Shown here: in pieces, positions 1 through 5,428 of the stretch | Numbering within the stretch: position 1 is the stretch's first letter | Layout of the letters: the number at the start of each line of letters is the position of its first letter | From: Desulfonatronovibrio sp. | GTDB taxonomy: Bacteria > Desulfobacterota > Desulfovibrionia > Desulfovibrionales > Desulfonatronovibrionaceae | Assembly (NCBI GenBank): GCA_003558575.1 | Contig: PWPY01000089.1 | Location: 1-5,801, forward strand | DNA length: 5,801 nucleotides | Direction of reading: 5' to 3' | The notes under the pieces: generated by a model | What the model was told of the DNA's origin: nothing | What the model saw: only the letters and a program-made list of their open reading frames with translations | Database searches by the model: none | Made by a program: the position numbers and the translations under genes

Positions 1-555
1 AACGCAAGGTTTCTTGTCCCGGGAGGCAGGGTGGAAATTTCTGGCGTTGCTGCTGGGGACTATAATGAAAACGACCAAATACTTATCCGTCCAAACAGGG
101 CAGCCATAAATGTGGAAATTTCAGCCAATGAAAAAATTCAGATTAACAACATAGGCAAGGATGTTTTTGGTGGTATTTATAAAAAGCCCGGTGATGAACA
201 CTACACTCCAGGGATTGAAGGCGCTGGAAATGTTTTTGAGACCCTGGGCGAATTAATCGGTTACTTAGAGACCAATAATCAGTCCGGGATACAAAAGAGC
301 CTGGAGAATATTGATGAAAGCCTGAAACAGGTTAACAATCAGTTAGCCAGTGTCGGGTCCAGGCAGAACAGGCTGAATATCTCTGAGACAGTTCTTTCAG
401 GACTTGTCCTTAATGAAAAAGAAAGACTCAGCAAGGTGGAAGACATTGATGTGGCAGACCTTATGACCAAGCTGGCTAATCAGCAGATTATCTATGAGGC
501 TGTTCTCAGGTCTTCATCAACCATTATGCGTATGAGTCTGGTTAATCATATTTAA
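1..555 (+). CDS. flgL: Flagellar hook-associated protein 3 (FlgL), C-terminal part
   Basis: This is the last 184 residues of FlgL, the hook-filament junction protein secreted through the flagellar export apparatus and placed between FlgK and the first flagellin subunits. The frame is open from base 1, so the true start lies upstream; the GTG at 31 is internal. The visible part begins with a variable beta-rich stretch. From about residue 85 it becomes a long amphipathic helical region (LENIDESLKQ onwards), ending in the typical flagellin/FlgL C-terminal helix with LANQQIIYEAVLRSSS and a terminal MSLVNHI. These C-terminal helices pair with the N-terminal helices in the assembled protein and carry polymerisation contacts. 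The neighbours csrA, fliW and flgM fit a late flagellar locus. A flagellin is the main alternative, but the ending and context favour FlgL. Confidence 0.9.
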   Translation, partial: NARFLVPGGRVEISGVAAGDYNENDQILIRPNRAAINVEISANEKIQINNIGKDVFGGIYKKPGDEHYTPGIEGAGNVFETLGELIGYLETNNQSGIQKSLENIDESLKQVNNQLASVGSRQNRLNISETVLSGLVLNEKERLSKVEDIDVADLMTKLANQQIIYEAVLRSSSTIMRMSLVNHI

Positions 556-662
556 CAGCCCGATGAAAAACTTCCAATTAGCTGCGTCGCTGCAAAATCC
601 GGCACCCACTTCAGATGTCAGTAAAGACTTATGCCGGTGTAATACCTGCAAAAGCGGGTGCA

Positions 663-728
663 GGACTGTCGCTTGAGGTTTTTGAACGGACTGCTGGATA
701 AGGACTTTTTCAAAACTCAGTTAAAGGA
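663..728 (+). promoter_or_regulatory. GGA-rich csrA leader, possible CsrA autoregulatory sites
   Basis: Five GGA triplets lie at 663-665, 688-690, 696-698, 702-704 and 726-728. The last is part of the only ribosome binding site candidate for csrA, AAAGGA at 723-728, which sits an unusually long 12 bases before the ATG. GGA is the core of the CsrA binding site, and CsrA dimers usually repress by bridging one site over the Shine-Dalgarno sequence and a second upstream. The first GGA lies in the 3' arm of a short hairpin (CCTGCA 645-650 with TGCAGG 659-664). Autoregulation is inferred from this layout alone. Apart from this, I see no promoter or clear terminator between flgL and csrA (556-740). 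Confidence 0.35.
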
Positions 729-740
729 TCTGTAACTACA

Positions 741-983
741 ATGCTCATATTATCCCGTCGCTCCGGTGAGAGCATTCATCTGGGCGATGATATTAAAGTA
801 TCTATCCTGGCAATAAAAGGAAAGCAGGTAAAGGTGGGCATTGAGGTTCCGGATGATATTCCTGTTTACCGGGAAGAAGTATTCAAAAAAATTCAACAGG
901 AGAACGAGATGGCCATTCAGACCTGTGCCGAAGATCTCGTGGCAGCAGCAAATATATGGACAAGAAGCAGCAAAAAGAAATAA
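741..983 (+). CDS. csrA: Carbon storage regulator CsrA (RsmA), translational regulator
   Basis: This 80-residue protein matches CsrA almost end to end. It opens with MLILSRRSGESIHLGDDIKV, followed by the VSILAIKGKQVKVGIEVP strands and PVYREEVF, where the conserved arginine of the (H/Y)RxE segment contacts RNA. CsrA forms a strand-swapped dimer that binds GGA-containing sites in mRNA leaders and alters translation or stability; in several flagellated bacteria it represses flagellin translation. The C-terminal tail (about residues 60-80, ending SSKKK) is longer than in the shortest family members and is coded in the stretch that overlaps fliW. The gene follows flgL and overlaps its antagonist fliW, so the two are probably cotranscribed and translationally coupled. 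The start is fixed by homology; its ribosome binding site is weak and distant. Confidence 0.96.
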   Translation: MLILSRRSGESIHLGDDIKVSILAIKGKQVKVGIEVPDDIPVYREEVFKKIQQENEMAIQTCAEDLVAAANIWTRSSKKK

Positions 984-1417
984 ATTCCAGACTGGGCAAA
1001 ATCCTGGTGAGTGAGGAAAAGTCTGTGTATTTTCCCAGAGGGCTCATTGGCATGGAGCGGGTCAAGGATTTTGTGCTTCTGCAGATTAAACCTGATTCGC
1101 CTTTTTATGTTTTGCAGAACCTGGAAAATTCAAGGTTCGGGCTGTTGGTGGCTGATCCTTTTGTCTTTGTTACGGATTATCAGATTCATCTCGGCAGAAC
1201 CGAGGAAAGAGTACTTAAAAGTCCCAGAACACATGAACTTGCAGTAATGGTCACCGTAACCATACCTCAGGGTTGTCCTGAAAAAACCACCCTGAACATG
1301 AGCGGACCGATAGTTATCAACACGGTTAGAAGAATTGGAATGCAGGTTCCTCAGCATGATCCACGTATGAAATCAAGGATTGTCCTGTCTGAGTTAGAAG
1401 AGAGCTGGGAAGGATAA
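956..1417 (+). CDS. fliW: Flagellar assembly factor FliW, CsrA antagonist
   Basis: This 153-residue protein has the FliW pattern: a leading strand (INSRLGKILVSEE), FPRGLIGMERVKDFVLLQI, FYVLQNLENSRFGLLVADPF, then LAVMVTVTIPQG and LNMSGPIVIN, ending with a QVP segment. FliW binds both flagellin and CsrA. When unsecreted flagellin builds up it captures FliW and frees CsrA to repress; when flagellin is exported, FliW binds CsrA and relieves repression. This partner switch was worked out in Bacillus subtilis; its operation here is inferred from gene content. The ATG at 956 lies 28 bases inside csrA, in another frame, and lacks a convincing Shine-Dalgarno sequence, so translation probably depends on ribosomes finishing csrA. 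The start fits the usual distance to the FPxG motif. The gene converges on flgM with only 14 bases between stop codons. Confidence 0.95.
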   Translation: MDKKQQKEINSRLGKILVSEEKSVYFPRGLIGMERVKDFVLLQIKPDSPFYVLQNLENSRFGLLVADPFVFVTDYQIHLGRTEERVLKSPRTHELAVMVTVTIPQGCPEKTTLNMSGPIVINTVRRIGMQVPQHDPRMKSRIVLSELEESWEG

Positions 1418-1431
1418 TTATTGATACGAGA

Positions 1432-1737
1432 TCAGGAACGCTGAAACCAGCTTTCCAGATCTTCCTGGATCATTTTCTGAGCAATATTCTGTGAGTCAGG
1501 CTTGTATGTGCCGTCCTGGACCATGGTTTTAAGTTCCTGGACTTTTTCCGCCCGGACTTCTTCAGCATTCATAGCCTGCTCAAGACCGGCCTTGTACAGC
1601 CTGGCATCCTGGGACAGAGTTACCTTGTCTGAAGATGATCCGGAATTTCTGGCACTGGCCCCTTCCTTATTTTTTTCCTTATTAATCCTGGACTGTTCAT
1701 AAGTCTGAAGTCCTGTGATTAGTCCTTTTATCTCCAT
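1432..1737 (-). CDS. flgM: Negative regulator of flagellin synthesis FlgM (anti-sigma-28 factor)
   Basis: This small polar protein of 101 residues matches the FlgM family. The N-terminal half is low-complexity and probably disordered (KEGASARNSGSSSDKVTLS). It is followed by the predicted helical sigma-binding part: LYKAGLEQAMNAEEVRAEKV, then the family signature VQELKTMVQDGTYKPDSQNI and a last helix IAQKMIQEDLESW. FlgM holds FliA (sigma-28) inactive until the hook is complete and is then exported, releasing the sigma factor. I chose the ATG at 1737 because GGAGG (1742-1746) lies 4 bases upstream; an ATG at 1758 would add seven residues but has no ribosome binding site. A sigma-28-like promoter lies about 40 bases upstream, which would form a feedback loop. 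The gene follows the DVU0524-type gene on the same strand and converges on fliW. Confidence 0.9.
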   Translation of the reverse strand: MEIKGLITGLQTYEQSRINKEKNKEGASARNSGSSSDKVTLSQDARLYKAGLEQAMNAEEVRAEKVQELKTMVQDGTYKPDSQNIAQKMIQEDLESWFQRS

Positions 1738-1776
1738 AGTTCCTCCAATGCAGGTCATATCCGCAGTTACTATTAT

Positions 1777-1802
1777 CTATCGGACAATGCAGATTAACCT
1801 TA
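1777..1802 (-). promoter_or_regulatory. Candidate sigma-28 (FliA) promoter of flgM
   Basis: On the - strand the -35 part TAAGGTTA (1802-1795) is followed by 10 bases and the -10 part TCCGATAG (1784-1777). Against the enterobacterial FliA consensus TAAAGTTT-N11-GCCGATAA this matches six of eight bases in each half and keeps the CCGATA core; the spacer is one base short. Transcription would start near 1770, leaving a leader of about 33 bases before the flgM ATG with its GGAGG site. The short spacer is the main doubt. Confidence 0.55.
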
Positions 1803-1890
1803 AGCCTTTAATGAGAAAAATATATAATTTTTGACAGGTTGTCAGAGCACAAAGTCATTTTATTCGATGTTGTTGAATAGTTACAGAGCG

Positions 1891-2307
1891 CTAAAGCATT
1901 GTTCCATTGACCTTGTTAAGAGTCATTTCCCAAAGTTTGCCCAGGATCCGGTCTCTTTGCTCTTGAGACAACTCCTGCGGCTGATCCTCTCCCCCTACGA
2001 ATATTTTCATCTCTTCTCCTGTGGGAGGATAGTGAAAGATGAGTTCAGTTTCAAGCTCCTGGTTGAGTTCTTTTTTTATTTCTTCAACCATGGGGTTTCT
2101 ACTGTCAGAAGTAATGAGGTTTTCAATTATTTCTCTGGCAACCCTTTCTACCAGTCTCCTTCTTTTAAGCTCTTTTGACTGGTCTTCAATGGCAGGTACT
2201 TCAGCGCCGCGCAGGTGGCGTTAAAGACGCGCCAGTCTCCGCCCATTGACCAGATGGCGGTCATAGGTTTTGAGTACATTTTTTACCAGATTCGGGTTAA
2301 TGGTCAT
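1891..2307 (-). pseudogene. DVU0524-type FlgM-associated protein, interrupted by an in-frame stop
   Basis: Read from ATG at 2307, the frame gives MTINPNLVKNVLKTYDRHLV and NGRRLARL, then TAA at codon 29 (2223-2221), and continues in the same frame as RHLRGAEVPAIEDQSKELKR for 109 more residues to TAG at 1893-1891. The parts together (138 residues) resemble what I recall of the short 'DVU0524 family FlgM-associated proteins' beside flgM in Desulfovibrio: an MTINPN start, a basic RRLAR segment, a VAREIIENLI helix, a FxYPPTGEE motif and a KVNGTML end. Their biochemical role is not known to me. The start has AGAGG (2314-2318) 6 bases upstream and a good sigma-28 promoter. No frame change is needed, so this is a simple nonsense codon. 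After the stop the first ATG is at 2091, without a ribosome binding site. It is a recent pseudogene, a sequencing error, or a gene read through or reinitiated. Confidence 0.75.
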
Positions 2308-2328
2308 TTTTTACCTCTTCTATCGAAT

Positions 2329-2355
2329 GAATCGGCAGTTAATAAAAAAACATTA
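2329..2355 (-). promoter_or_regulatory. Candidate sigma-28 (FliA) promoter of the DVU0524-type gene
   Basis: On the - strand TAATGTTT (2355-2348) is followed by exactly 11 bases and GCCGATTC (2336-2329). This matches the FliA consensus TAAAGTTT-N11-GCCGATAA at seven of eight and six of eight positions with the right spacing. Transcription would start near 2322, about 15 bases before the ATG at 2307 and just ahead of its AGAGG ribosome binding site. The bases upstream are very AT-rich, which may help promoter activity. It is the better of the two sigma-28 candidates here, and it faces a reading frame broken by a stop codon. Confidence 0.7.
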
Positions 2356-2461
2356 GGTTTTTTTTAAAAATAAATTTAACTTTCAAAAAACTTCTTCTTG
2401 AATCAAGGTGTTTTCTTGGCTAAATAGATAAAGTTTATTGATATATGTGAGCATTAGGTTT
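2351..2461. repeat. Pair of 10-bp direct repeats CATTAGGTTT
   Basis: CATTAGGTTT occurs at 2351-2360 and again at 2452-2461, 101 bases apart, on either side of an AT-rich gene-free stretch. The first copy overlaps the -35 element of the sigma-28 promoter. The pair could be an insertion scar, a protein binding site, or chance in biased sequence; nothing here decides between them. Confidence 0.4.
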
Positions 2462-2495
2462 AAGAATTTGTATCTATTCATCGTGCTGAGGGGAC

Positions 2496-2670
2496 AGCCT
2501 GCATCCTGATTTGTTTTCTGTTGCTGCAAACTCCCAGCATGAGCCCGTAAGTCAAAACCAGTAATTTATTCAAGTAGCCGAGAGTCTGTGTCCATATTCT
2601 TGCTTTTGACTAACGGGCTCAGGGCTGGTCAAACAGGCAGCAATGGCGAAAACCAATCATGATGCAGGCT
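2496..2670. repeat. Long imperfect inverted repeat (MITE-like or large hairpin)
   Basis: The left arm 2496-2557 and right arm 2604-2670 are reverse complements over most of their length, around a 46-base spacer. The outer block (AGCCTGCATC, TGATT, GTTTTC) pairs at 21 of 23 positions, and the inner block (TGAGCCCGT, AGTCAAAA) at 17 of 18. Between them lie shared GCTGC and CCAGC and a few unpaired bases and gaps. Pairing stops sharply at both outer ends. There is no open reading frame of note inside and no clear target-site duplication. It lies between two divergent units and ends 70 bases before nadK. It could be a miniature transposable element, a REP-like palindrome, or a structured RNA. The repeat itself is plain to see; its nature is not. 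Confidence 0.85.
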
Positions 2671-2694
2671 TTAAGCAAAAGTGATAAAATGTGG

Positions 2695-2722
2695 TGAACA
2701 GTTACAAGAATTTTTACATAAT
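2695..2722 (+). promoter_or_regulatory. Weak candidate sigma-70 promoter of nadK
   Basis: TGAACA (2695-2700) is followed after 16 bases by CATAAT (2717-2722), five of six bases matching the -10 consensus and four of six the -35. Transcription would begin near 2729, leaving a leader of about a dozen bases. A perfect TATAAT also lies at 2733-2738, directly before the ATG at 2741, but it lacks a -35 partner and would start transcription within the gene. No strong Shine-Dalgarno sequence precedes nadK, so a very short or absent leader is possible. Confidence 0.3.
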
Positions 2723-2740
2723 ACAGGGCTCTTATAATCC

Positions 2741-3583
2741 ATGAAAGTAAAATCAGTATTATTAACAACCAAGAGCAGGTGCAGGGAAGCCTTTGCCTTG
2801 TCCTTGAAGATCAAGGCGTGGTTAGAAACCCAGGGGGTCAGTGTGGACCTGCCTGCCATGCCTTTTGATGAAAAGAAGTTTCAGCCCGGAATTCCTGCAG
2901 CTGATATGATAATTGTGCTGGGAGGAGATGGAACCATACTCAGTCAGGCCAGGAGTCTGCTTAACCTTGAGGTTCCTTTTCTGGGGGTTAACCTGGGCAA
3001 AGTTGGGTTTATGGCTGATGTCTCGCCTCATTCCTGGAGAGAACAGCTGTCCAGAATAATCGAGAACAAAGTACAGATTTCCAACAGGGTTGTAATTGGC
3101 TTTGAATTATTCAGAAATGACGAACTCATTAAGTATGGTCAGGCCATAAACGAGATTGTCATCAATAGAGGGCAGCTGGCCAGGCTTATTAATGTCGAGC
3201 TGGATCTCCCCGGAGGGGTCAAGCAAAGTGTCAGATCAGACGGGATAATATTCTCCACCCCCACTGGATCCACTGCTTATTCTGTTTCAGCTGGTGGCCC
3301 CCTGGTCCATCCTGACCTTGAGGTCTTTTTAATAACCCCGATCTGTCCCTTTCTGCATGATTTCAGGCCTCTTGTTTTAAGCTCGTGTGAAACAATATAT
3401 GCTGGTATTGCCGGAAAACATTCAGATGCGTACCTTACTATTGACGGGCAGGATGGTATAAAAGTCAAATCTGGAGACAGCCTTAAGGTATTCAGGTATG
3501 AAAAGGATTTTAAAGCTGTAGTCTGTCCGGAGCATAGTTTTACAGCCAAGCTTGTAGCCAAAAGATTTTTAAAGAGGAGGTAA
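2741..3583 (+). CDS. nadK: NAD kinase (ATP-dependent NAD+ 2'-phosphotransferase)
   Basis: This 280-residue cytosolic enzyme phosphorylates NAD+ to NADP+, the only de novo route to NADP. The family landmarks are in order: the GGDGT motif at residues 61-65 (nucleotide binding and catalysis), LGVNLGKVGFM at 81-91, the NEIVI motif at 137-141 (NAD contact), SDGIIFSTPTGSTAYSVSAG at 166-185 (glycine-rich substrate site), ITPICP at 198-203 and LTIDGQ at 232-237. Length is normal for bacterial NadK and no key motif is missing. The ATG at 2741 fits the family's usual N terminus (MKVKSVLLTTK), though the ribosome binding site is poor (AGGG at 2725-2728, distant). The stop codon lies 3 bases before the next gene's start, so the two are almost certainly cotranscribed. 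Confidence 0.96.
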   Translation: MKVKSVLLTTKSRCREAFALSLKIKAWLETQGVSVDLPAMPFDEKKFQPGIPAADMIIVLGGDGTILSQARSLLNLEVPFLGVNLGKVGFMADVSPHSWREQLSRIIENKVQISNRVVIGFELFRNDELIKYGQAINEIVINRGQLARLINVELDLPGGVKQSVRSDGIIFSTPTGSTAYSVSAGGPLVHPDLEVFLITPICPFLHDFRPLVLSSCETIYAGIAGKHSDAYLTIDGQDGIKVKSGDSLKVFRYEKDFKAVVCPEHSFTAKLVAKRFLKRR

Positions 3584-3586
3584 TAC

Positions 3587-5368
3587 TTGTCCAAGCTTCC
3601 AGATATTTCATCTGTTTCAGAAATACATGCCGGCCAGGACCCTTACTTAGATGCATGGTTCTTAAACTTTATGATTGAGAATAATATTGAACACCTCATC
3701 AATCCCAAGGTAAACGCCTCTGCTGAACAACTCAGGTTTATGGTTGATATTGAAGAGAATCAGGTTTTCGCTCCATGCACAGACTGGATGTTTGATAATC
3801 TTTTAAAAACAAAAATGACCAGGGAGCTGAAAAAGGAATACATAGATACCTGGAAACGGGTGGTGATTTTGATTCATTCCTTTTCAGGTGAAGTGTTTAT
3901 CCGCAAGAAAGTTCTATCCCTTTGCAGACATTTGTTTCAAAAGGCTCTACATTCACCTTTTATGATTCCATCGAGGCTTCTTAAAAGAATGCTTGATATA
4001 TTTCTCAGTCAGAACGCCCTTCAGGATCCATATCAATCCAGGAAAAGCGACTTTAACCGCAGGGCCTTAGAGTTCATGAACAGTCCGGTTTTCTTCAGGT
4101 TTATCAGTTCGTGTCCTGATACGACTATGGGCTGTGAAAGAATTCAGGATCTGCGCTGGGAGCTGGATCTTCTTGAGCTTCGCCGCTACTTCTGCCTTTC
4201 AACCTGGTCTGATGTCTGGAAGCAGGAAGATTTTTACCCTGATTCTGTAAATGTCGGGCGGGAACTAAGCAGAGAGTGGGAAGGCTTTGAAGAGGTGATG
4301 ACTGACCTGTTCGGCCCGGACAATGTGTACAGCTATAAGGTTCTTTATATGCCTGACAGTGCAGGCGGAATAATGTTTGATCTTAAAATAATTCAGTCTT
4401 TGATTCGTCTGGGACACAAGGTAGTCCTGGCCCTTAAAGAGGGTTTTTATTATGAATATCCTACACTATGGGATGTGGAATCAGATCCGGTATTGGCAAG
4501 TGGTTGCAGAGACGCAAGTATTATTCGCCAAAGTCAGATATCCAAGAAGGATTTTTTGAGGAAACAGCGTCAGAACAGACTATTGGTTATATCTGACGGC
4601 ACAAGGGAGAGAATGAATCTTTACCGGACAAGTGTAACTTTTGCCAGGGTCTGGAAGGAGTCAGATCTGATAATTGCCAAAGGCAGTGGTAATTTCAGAA
4701 GATTTATTCACAATTCTCATCTTTTTACCAGGGATATCCTGGCCTTTTATCGTGATCCCCAAGGTGAAGTGCATTTTGAATATAAGAAAAGAAGTTCCAG
4801 AGTCAGAAAATTCATTGAGAAGGAAATTGTCGGCAAAGCCCAGGAGATAAAAAAAGGCATGCTTAATGCCAGAATGCAGGGGCAGAGGGTGCTTTTTTAC
4901 AGTGCGATCATTGGCAGTATTCCAGGACAGACAAAAATTGCCATTGAGGTGATCAATCATTTTGTAGCTTATCTGCGTGAGCGGATGGATCAGACATACA
5001 TAGTTAACCCGGCTGAACATTTTGAGCAGGGCATGGACGGAGATGATCTCATGTACATGTGGGAAATGGTTCAGCGAAGCGGTCTTATTGATGTCTGGAG
5101 ATTTCAGATGGTCAGCGACATTGAAAAGAGTTTTGAGCTTATGGGCAAAAAGGTTCCCCCCATCTGGGCGGGTAGAGATTCAACCTATTCCACTGGATGT
5201 ACCAAGGAGATGCACATTGCCCTGGAGGTTCAGGAGAAAAATCCGGAAATGCAGATTATAGGACCCAGCCCGGAAAAGTTTTTCCGACGCAGGGAATATG
5301 GAGTGGGCAAGTTTTTTGATGCCAATATCGATAACGGCGGGATTGTCAAAAATAACTATGGAGCTTGA
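3587..5368 (+). CDS. Uncharacterised protein with DUF89/ARMT1-like phosphatase core
   Basis: This 593-residue, soluble-looking protein has no signal peptide or membrane segment that I can see. The TTG start is chosen because AGGAGG (3575-3580) sits 6 bases upstream; the next ATG is at codon 29. Residues 1-245 are mostly helical and unassigned. Residues about 250-370 resemble DUF89/ARMT1-like domains: MPDSAGGIMFDLKIIQSLIR at 255-274, a beta strand KVVLALKEG, YPTLWDVESD (291-300), VISDGT (334-339) and SDLIIAKGSGN (359-369). DUF89 proteins are metal-dependent phosphatases of damaged or surplus phospho-metabolites; D257, D296 and the KGxGN loop are likely active-site parts. The usual Asn after the first Asp is Ser258 here. 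Residues 430-593 (FYSAIIGSIPGQTK, VNPAEHFEQGMD, GRDSTYSTGC, IGPSPEKFFRR) match nothing I recognise. The tight link to nadK suggests nucleotide-related work, but the substrate is unknown. Confidence 0.7.
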   Translation: MSKLPDISSVSEIHAGQDPYLDAWFLNFMIENNIEHLINPKVNASAEQLRFMVDIEENQVFAPCTDWMFDNLLKTKMTRELKKEYIDTWKRVVILIHSFSGEVFIRKKVLSLCRHLFQKALHSPFMIPSRLLKRMLDIFLSQNALQDPYQSRKSDFNRRALEFMNSPVFFRFISSCPDTTMGCERIQDLRWELDLLELRRYFCLSTWSDVWKQEDFYPDSVNVGRELSREWEGFEEVMTDLFGPDNVYSYKVLYMPDSAGGIMFDLKIIQSLIRLGHKVVLALKEGFYYEYPTLWDVESDPVLASGCRDASIIRQSQISKKDFLRKQRQNRLLVISDGTRERMNLYRTSVTFARVWKESDLIIAKGSGNFRRFIHNSHLFTRDILAFYRDPQGEVHFEYKKRSSRVRKFIEKEIVGKAQEIKKGMLNARMQGQRVLFYSAIIGSIPGQTKIAIEVINHFVAYLRERMDQTYIVNPAEHFEQGMDGDDLMYMWEMVQRSGLIDVWRFQMVSDIEKSFELMGKKVPPIWAGRDSTYSTGCTKEMHIALEVQEKNPEMQIIGPSPEKFFRRREYGVGKFFDANIDNGGIVKNNYGA

Positions 5369-5428
5369 CAGTTAAAAGCACCCCGCCCGGGACTTAACAC
5401 TTAGAACTTCTCATTCCGAAGATAATAC

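Noticed and set aside
598..616. Sigma-54 promoter suggested by CGGCAC
   Set aside because: There is no GC pair at the required spacing downstream, so the -12 element is missing.
599..637. CCGGCA/TGCCGG and CCTGCA/TGCAGG inverted pairs between flgL and csrA as a terminator
   Set aside because: Stems are only 6 bp and no T-run follows; at most they add structure to the csrA leader.
1831..1844. TTGACA (perfect -35) and a TGACA-ggt-TGTCA palindrome between flgM and the DVU0524-type gene
   Set aside because: No -10 at a usable distance and no + strand gene. As a - strand terminator the 5-bp stem is followed by A residues rather than T residues.
1831..2178. Open frame of 115 codons on the + strand
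   Set aside because: It lies opposite the DVU0524-type reading frame, has no ribosome binding site and gives a composition unlike a real protein; the - strand frame shows family-like features.
2429..2455. Perfect sigma-28 -35 sequence TAAAGTTT on the + strand
   Set aside because: The bases 11 positions downstream (TGAGCATT) do not resemble GCCGATAA, and no + strand gene follows closely.
3277..3594. Open frame on the - strand opposite nadK
   Set aside because: It overlaps the conserved core of nadK in antisense, with no ribosome binding site or recognisable protein.
4940..4951. Possible P-loop in the DUF89-like protein (SIPGQTK)
   Set aside because: It lacks the GxxxxGK(S/T) pattern, so nucleotide binding of that kind is not supported.
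5365..5428. Promoter for rel (TTGACA at 5365-5370, GATAAT at 5421-5426)
   Set aside because: The two elements are 50 bases apart and neither has a partner at 16-18 bases; rel is more simply read as continuing the nadK transcript.
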